From: Spirochaetaceae bacterium
GTDB lineage: Bacteria > Spirochaetota > Spirochaetia > SZUA-6 > Bin103
Direction: 5' to 3'
Assembly (NCBI GenBank): GCA_028821475.1
Contig: JAPPGB010000099.1
Coordinates: 1-45,518, forward strand
DNA: 45,518 bases
The notes beneath the pieces are model-generated. The model was not told the DNA's origin and ran no database searches. It was given only the letters and a program-made list of their open reading frames with translations. Below are positions 23,097 through 31,284 of the stretch, in pieces. The position numbers and the translations under genes are program-made. Position 1 is the stretch's first letter, and each line of letters starts with the position of its first letter.

Positions 23097-24547
23097 GCCA
23101 ACACATCCTGCACAAGTCTAGCGATACGGCCGAAGCGTATGTTTACACGTGTAGACCACTGAGTCCCAATACTGATGCTTTGTTCGAATTCGTCGTCATC
23201 CATCAGCGCGGCGAATCTGTCTTTGACATCCTCGCGGCGCTCGAACAGCCGATTCCGCTCTGTCGGATCACGAATGCGAGTGAGGTTCACAGCCCAACTC
23301 TCAAACAAAGGCTTATTGATTGGCGCCCGTCGTAAACTGTCGTGTCTTGGGCGACGAAACGCGTCGCTTCCGAACAGATCAAACGCAAGTTGCATTGCTG
23401 CGCGGAAATCCTCCCGCAGTGTGTTTAGTCTGGCTTCCGCCGCCGGATCGTTCAAGGCCTTCATTGCAGAGACAAGGAAACCGTCCAGGTCACCCTTGTA
23501 CTCCTCGAGTCGACAATGAAAAGCAACGAGCCGGAGCACGCACTCTCGGTCAGCCATCCGCTTGGCGCTGACACCGTGATCGGTCGCCTTCAGAAAGTAA
23601 GGATCCTTCGCCAACCCGTTTATAAACTCACGGGCTCGCCCTGGATTGAGCGCATGACGAATCTCCTGCGGTAGCAGAGGCTTGCCTCCAGTATTGATGC
23701 GGTTGAACACATTGAACATCACTTCTGGCGGGGTCCCCGGCTGGATCACGTGACAGTACAGTTGCGTCTCATCGATACGACGCTGCATCGGGCGGGGCAA
23801 GCTGTTGTACGAACAACCTTGGAAGTCCTTCAGGTATTGGAGTCCTTGTAGGCTGAGAGTCTTGTCGATTAGGAAGTTTTTTAGAGTATCAAGTCGCTGT
23901 AAACCATCGACAACCTGCCAGTTGTCTTCATTGTCCGCTGCCATGCAGAATACCGGTATGGGAATACGGAGGAGCAGAGACTCGATCAGTCGACTCTGTC
24001 TGATTCGGTCCCAGATGCCTGAGTTACGCTGGAAATCGGGATTCAGGTCGATCTCGTTACGGTCGATTCTCTTCATGATGAGATCGACGGTAACGTTCTT
24101 CGTATCGATCTTGATCTCAGTCGGGTCAAACGGTTCACTGATCTCCGTGGTCGAGTCACTGGGTCCTTCGAAACTCTCTGAATCGGTTTCTTCCTCGGAC
24201 GCTTCATCGTCCGGCTCCTTTGGCCACAGATCCTTCACATCAGAAATCATTGAGTCGAGCAGTGTATCAGCTCCATATAGCTCGCTTACGCGGCACTTGC
24301 TTTGTTCTACTGGGCCAGGTGCGTCGGGATAAACCAACTTCCACTCCGGGTTGATGCGATCCAGAATGAGTGCCAGGTCCCTTGCGTGGCGAGATCCGTG
24401 CCCGAATACGGCGGCAACGGAGTCATCGGCGTGTCTGCGCCAGCGGTCGAAAGGCTCTGTTGTGGAGGACCACTGCTGGATCCTTGGGATTCCGTCCATG
24501 ACGGTCTGCAAACGGGCGAGTGCTTCTGATCTGGACGTATCGCTCAT
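23093..24547 (-). CDS. DUF262 domain protein, candidate defence-associated nuclease/sensor
   Basis: 484 residues. The core is a DUF262 (ParB/Srx-like) domain with VDGLQRLDTL at 213-222, the counterpart of the DGQQR motif (D214, Q217, R218), preceded by LNPDFQRNSGIW and followed by NRINTGGKPL. There is no DUF1524 HNH domain, so it is not a complete GmrSD-type enzyme. The first about 75 residues have a pattern of an N-terminal helical domain seen in several predicted defence proteins (FDRWRR... FGHGS; inference). A strongly acidic linker spans about 110-145. It overlaps the AAA ATPase gene by four bases. GC is clearly lower than in flanking genes, suggesting horizontal acquisition. Confidence 0.88.
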   Translation of the reverse strand: MSDTSRSEALARLQTVMDGIPRIQQWSSTTEPFDRWRRHADDSVAAVFGHGSRHARDLALILDRINPEWKLVYPDAPGPVEQSKCRVSELYGADTLLDSMISDVKDLWPKEPDDEASEEETDSESFEGPSDSTTEISEPFDPTEIKIDTKNVTVDLIMKRIDRNEIDLNPDFQRNSGIWDRIRQSRLIESLLLRIPIPVFCMAADNEDNWQVVDGLQRLDTLKNFLIDKTLSLQGLQYLKDFQGCSYNSLPRPMQRRIDETQLYCHVIQPGTPPEVMFNVFNRINTGGKPLLPQEIRHALNPGRAREFINGLAKDPYFLKATDHGVSAKRMADRECVLRLVAFHCRLEEYKGDLDGFLVSAMKALNDPAAEARLNTLREDFRAAMQLAFDLFGSDAFRRPRHDSLRRAPINKPLFESWAVNLTRIRDPTERNRLFERREDVKDRFAALMDDDEFEQSISIGTQWSTRVNIRFGRIARLVQDVLA

Positions 24548-24632
24548 GTCGGTGCAGCGTCACGTTACAGCAGAGTGAGCATCATGCGCTACTCGGACCA
24601 GAGACGCGAGCGCGGGCACCTCCCAGGGCCCA

Positions 24633-25000
24633 TTACCGGGCTGGAGGCGGCGTGGCGTAGATGGTGAGCTTGGTGGCATCGCCGATCTGTTCGAGGAGGG
24701 GGCGGCGGCCGGACAGGCGTTCGCTGTCGCGAAGGAGCTTCAGGAAGCCCTCACCGTAGGCGCCTGCGCAATCTGCTCCCGCAACGGCCCGGTGATGCGA
24801 GTGCTGTCAACGGTCTCGCCGTCCGGGATGTCATGCCGGTACGCGGCGACCACTTCGCCGTCCTCGGTATCCTACTCCAGCCGTCGCCACCGGTCATCCC
24901 GCGACCGGCGGCGACGGCAGGTTGCCTTTACTCCGCGGGGTGCTTTCAGTAGCTTGTGGGCATACCAAGCAATAGCCCGGTTTCCCTGTCGCCTGTGCGG
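24633..25000 (-). pseudogene. Degraded gene of unknown family (repeat copy 2 at its 3' end)
   Basis: Coding-like sequence can be followed in pieces on the minus strand. NRAIAWYAHKLLKAPRG leads to RDDRWRRLE, a TAG stop, then DTEDGEVVAAYRHDIPDGET up to PLREQIAQ. A frameshift near 24765 leads to AYGEGFLKLLRDSERLSGRR, then PLLEQIGDATKLTIYATPPPAR and TAA at 24633-24635. One nonsense change and one indel separate it from an open frame. The family was not recognised. Its last about 130 bases are repeated at 22355-22485 on the other side of the DUF262/ATPase pair. The remaining parts of the 24548-25096 gap show nothing else apart from the downstream gene's ribosome binding site. Confidence 0.55.
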
Positions 25001-25096
25001 GCCATCGACCGCGCGCGTTGGTCTTGGCTGCGTGCCGCCGCCGTAATCCCGCAACGGCCCAAAACGGCGGCGTGACCGGCGCGGAGGCGCATAAAC

Positions 25097-26221
25097 GTGG
25101 TAACGGTTGAAGGCGTATCCAAGCGCTACGGCCAGCATCTCGCCGTCGACGACATCAGCTTTCGGGTGGACGACGGCGAGGTGGTCGGGTTCCTCGGCCC
25201 CAACGGCGCCGGCAAGTCGACCACCATGAACATCATCACCGGGTACCTGTCGGCCACCGCCGGCACGGTTACGGTGGACGGCTTCGACGTGCTCGAGGAC
25301 CCCGACCAGGTGAAGCGGCGCGTCGGCTACCTGCCGGAGCTGCCGCCGCTGTACCTCGACATGACGGTGCGCGAGTACCTGCGCTTCGTGGCGCGGCTCA
25401 AGAAGGCAGAACGGAGCACGGTGGGGCAGCAGCAGGAGCGGATCCTGGAACTGGCCGGCATCGCCCACGTGCGCGACCGGCTGATCAAGAACCTGTCCAA
25501 GGGCTACCGCCAGCGCGTCGGCCTGGCGCAGGCGCTGGTCGGCAGTCCTCGCGTGCTGATTCTGGACGAGCCCACCATCGGCCTCGACCCGCACCAGATC
25601 ATCGAGATCCGCAACCTGATCCGCGAGCTCGGCCACGAGCACACCATCATCCTGTCGTCACACATCCTGCCCGAGGTGAGCGCGGTCTGCGACCGGGTGA
25701 TCATCATCAACCGCGGCAGGCTGGTGGCCTCCGATACCACCGAGAACCTGGGCAAGCGCCTGCACGACAGCAGCGAGTTCCGGCTACGCGTGGCGGGTAC
25801 CGAGGAGGCCGCGCTGGCCGCGCTTGCCGGCGTGGCGGGGGTGAACGAGGTCAGCTCGCAGGGCACGGTGGAGCAGGGCACGGTGGACCTGCACGTGGAA
25901 ACCACCGCCGGCGCCGACCCGCGGCGCGCGATCTTCCACGCCTTGAGCAAGGCGGACCTGCCCATCTACCTGATGACGGCGATGGACTACACCCTGGAGG
26001 AGATCTTCCTGCAACTCACCACCGAAGACGCCACCCGCGGGGCCGCCGGCGCGGACGGAGGCGACGCCGCCGACGGCTCACCCGGCACGCCGGCTGCCGA
26101 AGCCGCGGCGGCGTCGGACGCGGACGGCACATCGGATGGCGAATCGGGCCCGGCGGCTGCCGGAGCTACGCACCAAGCGGCGGCCTCCGAGCAGGCCGGC
26201 GCCGGCGGAGGGGAGGCCTGA
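25097..26221 (+). CDS. ABC transporter ATP-binding protein, GldA-like
   Basis: 374 residues. Walker A GPNGAGKST (34-42), signature LSKGYRQR, Walker B VLILDEPTIGLDP and the H-loop SSHILPEV are complete. It should power the ABC-2 permease encoded next. GldA-type systems are named after Flavobacterium gliding, but homologues are widespread and the substrate here is unknown. After about residue 315 an unusual 60-residue Ala/Asp/Gly-rich tail is appended, not typical of the family. The GTG start has GGAGG at 25083-25087. The stop overlaps the next ATG by one base (TGATG). Confidence 0.93.
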   Translation: MVTVEGVSKRYGQHLAVDDISFRVDDGEVVGFLGPNGAGKSTTMNIITGYLSATAGTVTVDGFDVLEDPDQVKRRVGYLPELPPLYLDMTVREYLRFVARLKKAERSTVGQQQERILELAGIAHVRDRLIKNLSKGYRQRVGLAQALVGSPRVLILDEPTIGLDPHQIIEIRNLIRELGHEHTIILSSHILPEVSAVCDRVIIINRGRLVASDTTENLGKRLHDSSEFRLRVAGTEEAALAALAGVAGVNEVSSQGTVEQGTVDLHVETTAGADPRRAIFHALSKADLPIYLMTAMDYTLEEIFLQLTTEDATRGAAGADGGDAADGSPGTPAAEAAAASDADGTSDGESGPAAAGATHQAAASEQAGAGGGEA

Positions 26222-27084
26222 TGATCGCGGTGTTCCTGCGCGAGCTGCGCTCCTACTATTTCTCGCCGATCGGCTATATCTTCATGGGGTTCTTCCTGCT
26301 GCTCGCCGGCTTCTTCTTCGCCACCGACAACGTGCTGCGTTCCAACCCGCAGTTCCAGGGCGTCCTAAGCTCGATCATCTTCGTGTTCCTGGTGATCGTG
26401 CCGATTCTCACCATGCGCCTGTTCGCGGACGAGAAGCGGCAACGCACCGACCAGCTCCTGCTCACCGTGCCGGTGAGCGTGACCGGCATCGTGCTCGGCA
26501 AGTACCTCGCGGCGGTGGCGGTGTTCCTGTTCACGCTGCTGGTGACCGTGCTGTACCCGATTACCATGAGCTTCTTCGGGCGCCTGCCCGGCTGGGAGAT
26601 CCTGGGCGGCTACGTCGGCTTCTTCCTGCTCGGCTGCACGTTCATCGCCGTCGGCATGCTGATGTCGTCGCTCACCGACAACCAGGTGATTTCCGCGGTG
26701 GCCACCTTCGCCGCCCTGCTGCTGATGTGGATCATCGACTTCGTGCAGAACGGCGTGCCGGCCGGCACCGTACCGGGCATCGTGTTCGCCTCCTGCCTCG
26801 GCGCCCTGGTGGTGCTGTGGGTGTACCTGGCAACGCGCAACCTGGCCATCTCCATCGCCACGCTGCTGATCCTGGCGGCGTTGGTCGTGGTGGCCGCGGT
26901 CTCGGTGGAGGGCTTCTACGAGACCTTCATCATCGACTTCCTGGCCTGGTTCTCGCTGACCAGCAGGTTCCAGCGCTTCATGGGCGGCGTCCTGGCGCTC
27001 AGCCCGATCGTCTACTACGTGTCCTTCTCGACCGTGCTGGTATTCCTCACCGTGCGCGTGATCGAACGCAACAGGTGGACCTGA
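26221..27084 (+). CDS. ABC-2 type permease, GldF-like
   Basis: 287 residues with six hydrophobic segments, starting MIAVFLRELRSYYFSPIGYI, the characteristic GldF opening, and containing MRLFADEKRQRTDQLLLT, the conserved cytoplasmic loop after the second segment. It forms the membrane channel for the GldA-like ATPase and is translationally coupled to it. One base separates its stop from the GldG-like ATG. Confidence 0.93.
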   Translation: MIAVFLRELRSYYFSPIGYIFMGFFLLLAGFFFATDNVLRSNPQFQGVLSSIIFVFLVIVPILTMRLFADEKRQRTDQLLLTVPVSVTGIVLGKYLAAVAVFLFTLLVTVLYPITMSFFGRLPGWEILGGYVGFFLLGCTFIAVGMLMSSLTDNQVISAVATFAALLLMWIIDFVQNGVPAGTVPGIVFASCLGALVVLWVYLATRNLAISIATLLILAALVVVAAVSVEGFYETFIIDFLAWFSLTSRFQRFMGGVLALSPIVYYVSFSTVLVFLTVRVIERNRWT

Positions 27085-27085
27085 C

Positions 27086-28519
27086 ATGAGTGATTTCTTT
27101 TCCACGCAGATGCGCCGCCTGCGCGACAGCAAGCAGGTACGCTACGGCGGCTACGCGCTGCTCACCTCGCTCGGCATGGTGGCGGTCCTGGTGCTGGTCA
27201 ACCTGGTGGTGGACCAGTTCGGCGTCGAGGCCGACCTCACCCAGAACCGGCTGTTCACGCTTTCCGACCAGACCTTCCAGGTGCTGGACAACCTCCAGGC
27301 CGACGTCACCGTGTACCAGGTTGGCACCACCGGGCGCGAGAATCCGCTGATCGACTCGGTGCTGGAGCGCTACGCGAAGCGCAGCGCCCACGTAAAGCTG
27401 GCCACCCTCGATCCGGAGCGCAACCCCGGACTGGCCGCCAAGTACGAGGAGGAGGGCCAAGTGCGCCCCGGCGGGCTGATCGTCGACGCCGGCGACCGGT
27501 TCCGGATGATCAGCCAGTTCGACATTTTCAACGTCAACATGCAGACCCGGCAGGCAACCTCGCTGTCGCTTGAGCAGGAGCTGACCGCGGCGCTGCTGTA
27601 CGTGACCACGGGCGATCTGCCCTCCGTGTACCTGCTGGAGGGGCACGGCGAGCAGTCGATGTTCCAACTCGGCATGCCGGGGCTGAATGTGCGCGACCTG
27701 CTGGAGAACGACAACTACGAGGTGGACACGCTCGACCTGGTGTCGCGCGATACCATCCCGGACGACGTTGACGTGCTGCTGGTAGTCGCGCCGGAGCAGG
27801 ATCTGACGGTGCCGGAGGCGCGGCGGCTGGACGCCTGGATGCGCGACGGCGGGCGCGTGGTGTTCGTGCTGCAGGCGGCGCGGCGCGCCGGGCTGCCCAA
27901 CCTGGACGAGCTGCTGGCCGGATTCGGGGTGCGGCTGGTGAACGGCATCATCGTCGAGGAGTCGGGTCGCCATACGCCGGACAGCCAGGTATTCCTGGTG
28001 CCGGAGATGACCTCCCACGAGATCGTGGCTCCGATGCGCTCGGAGCGGATGTTCATCGTGATGCCGGCGGCGGGCCCGATCGAGGAACTGGAGACCAAGC
28101 GGCGCACCCTGACGGTGGAACCGTTTCTCAACACCTCGGAGGGGTCGTTCCTGCGCACCGATTTCCAGATCCAGTCGGTCGAGCAGCAGGAGGGCGAGCC
28201 GAGCGGGCCGTTCGCGATCGCCGTGGCCATTACCGACAACGACCTCGACGGCTACATGAAGTCGCGCGTGGTGGTGTTCTCGTCGGCGCTGTTCCTGAGG
28301 CAGCCCTACCAGGCCAACTACGACATGCTGCTCAACAGTCTGAGCTGGGCGCGCAGCCGCGAGGAGTCGATCTCGATTCGCGCCAAGTCGCTGCGCACGT
28401 TCCCGCTGCGCATGACGCGGTTGGCGCAGTTGATCATCTCCGGCGTAGCCGTGCTGCTGGTGCCGCTCGGCGTGCTCGGCGCCGGGCTGGCGGTGTGGCT
28501 GCGGCGGCGCCACCTGTAA
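27086..28519 (+). CDS. GldG-like ABC transporter auxiliary protein
   Basis: 477 residues with a transmembrane segment near residues 22-43, a large extracytoplasmic domain, and a second transmembrane segment near 447-470 followed by RRRHL. The LTQNRLFTLSDQTFQVL stretch is typical of the GldG/DUF7088 family, as is VYLLEGHGEQ. GldG-like proteins associate with the GldF permease; the fold of the middle domain resembles IFT52/GIFT-type domains in family annotations. Part of a four-gene operon. Confidence 0.88.
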   Translation: MSDFFSTQMRRLRDSKQVRYGGYALLTSLGMVAVLVLVNLVVDQFGVEADLTQNRLFTLSDQTFQVLDNLQADVTVYQVGTTGRENPLIDSVLERYAKRSAHVKLATLDPERNPGLAAKYEEEGQVRPGGLIVDAGDRFRMISQFDIFNVNMQTRQATSLSLEQELTAALLYVTTGDLPSVYLLEGHGEQSMFQLGMPGLNVRDLLENDNYEVDTLDLVSRDTIPDDVDVLLVVAPEQDLTVPEARRLDAWMRDGGRVVFVLQAARRAGLPNLDELLAGFGVRLVNGIIVEESGRHTPDSQVFLVPEMTSHEIVAPMRSERMFIVMPAAGPIEELETKRRTLTVEPFLNTSEGSFLRTDFQIQSVEQQEGEPSGPFAIAVAITDNDLDGYMKSRVVVFSSALFLRQPYQANYDMLLNSLSWARSREESISIRAKSLRTFPLRMTRLAQLIISGVAVLLVPLGVLGAGLAVWLRRRHL

Positions 28520-28533
28520 GGGGAGCACAGCGG

Positions 28534-29973
28534 ATGAGCGAGGCGACGAAGGAGAGTGCGCCGGCCGCCGGCCGCGGCGGGTTGCGGCGCCTGCTGATCC
28601 TCGCCGCCATGGTGGTGGGGGTCGCCGCGCTGGTGGTGGTCCTGACCGTGGTGCGCAACCGCCCGCCGCCGATCCCGGAGGCGGAGCCGACGCCGGGCAA
28701 GCCGGAAATATCGCGCGTCGACATCGAGCGCATTACCGCCGTCTCGCTGGCGGGGCCGGGCCGCGAGCAGCCGTTCAACATGCAGCGGACCGAGTCGGGC
28801 TGGCGGATCGAAGGGATGAACGACGAAATCCCGATCAAGGAATCGCGGATCAGGGACCTTCTGTACAGCTTCGGCAGCCTGTACGCGGAGCGGGTCATCG
28901 AAGAGGACGCCGCCGACCTGGCGAAGTACGGGCTCGATCCGCCGGCGGTGGTGGCGGTTGCCACGCTCGACGACGGCGCCACCATCGAGGTGTACCTTGG
29001 CGACCGCACGCCGGCGGGCAACACCTGGTACCTGGGGGTGCCGGAGGAGCGCATTGTATACGCGGTGTGGACCAACCACGGCAACCACTACTACTACACG
29101 GCGTCCGACATGCGCGGCGACGAACTGCCCACCGTCAACGGTGAGGCGTTCAGCTACCTGCGCCTGCAGGGTCCCGGAATCGACACCCTGGAAATTGTCG
29201 AGACCAACCCGCTCGACACCCGCTTCGCCCACCTGCTGACCCGGCTGGCGATCATCCAGCCGTACGCGTTTGCGCGCGCCATCGACAGCGAGGAGTTCGC
29301 CAAGGTGCAGGCGGCGCTCGGCACGCCGCGCATCGACCGCATCGTGAGCGACGACGCGGGGGCCGCCGCCGACTACGGACTGGCGCCGCCGCGTTACGAG
29401 CTGCTGGCGCGCGACACCGAGGGCGCCGAGTTGGCACTGCTGTTCGGTGACGAGCGCGACGGGGAGGTGTTCTTCCAGGTGCAGGGACGCAGCACGGTGT
29501 ATGCGATGCAGCGGTCGCGTGCCGGCGTGCTCGACCTGGATCCGTTCGCGCTGGTCGACAAGTTCGTGCTGATCCTGAATATCGAGTCGGTGGACGCCAT
29601 CGAGATCGACCACCCCGGCGGCAGCTACCGGCTCGCCATCGAACGCACCGGCTCCGGTGACGACGTGGTGGAGAGCTTTACGATCGACGGCGTGCCGATG
29701 GAGGACAAGCCGTTCCGCGAGTTGTACCAGCTCATTATCGGCTTGCTCGGCGATGCGGCATTGCCGCGCGAAGACCAGGCGGGGGTGCTGGAAGCGCAAC
29801 CCGAGGTGCGCATCACCTACCTCATGAACACGCCGGACGAGCGGCAGTCGGTGGCGCTGGTGCCCTTCGACCGGCAGTTCTACGCCGTCGTGCGCGAAGG
29901 GGCCGCCGAATTCATGGTATCGCGCGGCCAGGTGGCGCGCCTGCTCGACGGCCTCGCCGGCGCGGGTGAGTAG
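28534..29973 (+). CDS. DUF4340 domain protein
   Basis: 479 residues with one N-terminal transmembrane segment (about 22-44) and a large exported region holding two DUF4340-like units, with W-RIEG and DLAKYGLDPPAVV followed later by DYGLAPPRYEL. DUF4340 genes regularly follow GldG-like genes in spirochaetes and other bacteria; molecular function unknown. AAGGGGAG at 28518-28525 supports the ATG at 28534. The gene ends 18 bases from the convergent tsaB. Confidence 0.88.
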   Translation: MSEATKESAPAAGRGGLRRLLILAAMVVGVAALVVVLTVVRNRPPPIPEAEPTPGKPEISRVDIERITAVSLAGPGREQPFNMQRTESGWRIEGMNDEIPIKESRIRDLLYSFGSLYAERVIEEDAADLAKYGLDPPAVVAVATLDDGATIEVYLGDRTPAGNTWYLGVPEERIVYAVWTNHGNHYYYTASDMRGDELPTVNGEAFSYLRLQGPGIDTLEIVETNPLDTRFAHLLTRLAIIQPYAFARAIDSEEFAKVQAALGTPRIDRIVSDDAGAAADYGLAPPRYELLARDTEGAELALLFGDERDGEVFFQVQGRSTVYAMQRSRAGVLDLDPFALVDKFVLILNIESVDAIEIDHPGGSYRLAIERTGSGDDVVESFTIDGVPMEDKPFRELYQLIIGLLGDAALPREDQAGVLEAQPEVRITYLMNTPDERQSVALVPFDRQFYAVVREGAAEFMVSRGQVARLLDGLAGAGE

Positions 29974-29991
29974 CGCCCGGCACCCGCGCGG

Positions 29992-30810
29992 CTACCCAAC
30001 CGGGGCAGTTATGCCCAGCTCTGCCTCGCTACGGCGCAGGTACAGCGGTTTCAGGTCGGTCGGAGTGGCGACCAGGTTGCGTTCGGCCAGGTCCAGCATG
30101 GCCAGTACCGGAACCTGTGCGTGGCGGCGGTCCACGCGCCAGCCCGTGCCGGGCGCGCCGGTGTTGTCCGCCACGGCGGCGGCGGTGGTGCGGGCGGACT
30201 GGTCCGCCGAAGGCGCCGCCGGGTTGCGCGTACGGCGCCGTTTGCCGGGCCGGTCACCGCGGATCCGTTCAGCATTTTCACGCGCCGCCGGAGGCGACTG
30301 CAGCGCCGCCGCGAACTGGGCGGCGGCCGGGCCGGTGAGCAGGACCGGCTCGCCGGCCGCCGCGGTGGCGCGTACCGTTTCCGCCAGCGTTGCCGGCGCC
30401 TGGTCCAGGTAGGGGCCGACGCGGCGACCGTCGCGGTAGCAGGCGGCGTAGAAGCGGCGCTTGCGGGCGTCGATCAGCGGCACTACCAGGCCGCCGGCGT
30501 GGCGCTGGTCCCAGGCCATGGCGTCCAGGCCGCAGATACCGGCCAAGCGCGCACGGCCCGCGCCCGCGATGCCCTTCGCGGTGGCCACGCCGATGCGCAC
30601 CCCGGTGAACGACCCGGGGCCGATGCCGACGGCCACCAGGTCGACCTCCGCCACGCGCACGCCCAACTCGCCGGTAACCTGTTCGATGAGGGGAGCGAGC
30701 AGGGTGGCGTGCTTCAGTCCGCTGTTGCAGGAGTGCGCAACCCAGTCATCGCCGCGGGCGGCCGCCACGGCCAGCGTTTCGGTGGTGGTATCGAACGCGA
30801 TCACGATCAT
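29992..30810 (-). CDS. tsaB: tRNA threonylcarbamoyladenosine biosynthesis protein TsaB
   Basis: 272 residues. TsaB partners TsaD and TsaE to make t6A37 in tRNAs reading ANN codons. IAFDTTTETLAVA begins the actin-like fold; HATLLAPLIEQV and GIGPGSFTGVRIGVATAKG are the family blocks; LKPLYLRRSEAEL closes it. ATG 30810 overlaps the tsaE stop (ATGA). Between about residues 178 and 235 the protein carries a basic, Ala/Arg-rich insertion not usual in the family, with an inverted repeat GGCGGAC-TG-GTCCGCC in its DNA at 30192-30207. Confidence 0.93.
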   Translation of the reverse strand: MIVIAFDTTTETLAVAAARGDDWVAHSCNSGLKHATLLAPLIEQVTGELGVRVAEVDLVAVGIGPGSFTGVRIGVATAKGIAGAGRARLAGICGLDAMAWDQRHAGGLVVPLIDARKRRFYAACYRDGRRVGPYLDQAPATLAETVRATAAAGEPVLLTGPAAAQFAAALQSPPAARENAERIRGDRPGKRRRTRNPAAPSADQSARTTAAAVADNTGAPGTGWRVDRRHAQVPVLAMLDLAERNLVATPTDLKPLYLRRSEAELGITAPVG

Positions 30811-31280
30811 GGCGGCGGCCCCGATTCGGTAATCTCGATGCGGCGGCGCATGTCGTCCTCGATGTCGATGCGCACGTGGATGGTATCGTCCGGCAAGGTG
30901 TCGCCGGCCCGCTCCGGCCATTCGACGAGCGTTACGCCGGAGCCATGGATGAAGTCGTCCAGGGCGAGCGATGCGAGTTGCGCGGCGGCGTCGATGCGGT
31001 ACAGGTCGATGTGGTACAAGGTCAGTGGCCGCGGCGCATCCCCCGGCGCCTCATACTCCAGCACCAGTTGGTAGGTCGGGCTGGTGACCGCCTCGTGGAT
31101 GCCGAGCCCGCGCGCGACGCCCTTCGCGAAGGTGGTCTTGCCGGCGCCGAGGTCGCCGTGCAACGCAATCACGGCGCCGCGCCGGGCGGCGAGGCGGTCG
31201 CGCAGGCGGGCGGCGAGCGCCTCACCGGCCGCCATGGTGTGCTGCTCGGTGACACACACCGTGCAGGTAGTGCGATCCAT
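30807..31280 (-). CDS. tsaE: tRNA threonylcarbamoyladenosine biosynthesis ATPase TsaE
   Basis: 157 residues, the normal length. Walker A is GDLGAGKT at 42-49, followed by SPTYQLVLEY, HIDLYRI and LVEWPER, all diagnostic of TsaE (YjeE). It hydrolyses ATP to recycle the TsaBD complex during t6A synthesis. It overlaps tsaB by four bases and follows the PilZ-like gene by four bases. Confidence 0.96.
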   Translation of the reverse strand: MDRTTCTVCVTEQHTMAAGEALAARLRDRLAARRGAVIALHGDLGAGKTTFAKGVARGLGIHEAVTSPTYQLVLEYEAPGDAPRPLTLYHIDLYRIDAAAQLASLALDDFIHGSGVTLVEWPERAGDTLPDDTIHVRIDIEDDMRRRIEITESGPPP

Positions 31281-31284
31281 TCGG

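Noticed and set aside
23093-24547. Complete GmrSD-type restriction enzyme
   Set aside because: Only the DUF262 (GmrS-like) part is present; the C-terminus has no DUF1524 HNH motif.
15600-25100. Insertion sequence or transposase as the cause of the transporter decay and the accessory island
   Set aside because: No transposase-like reading frame or terminal inverted repeats with target duplications were found on either strand.
25097-29973. Gliding motility apparatus
   Set aside because: Only the GldAFG-type ABC genes and DUF4340 are present; these occur widely in non-gliding bacteria and none of the core gliding genes are nearby.
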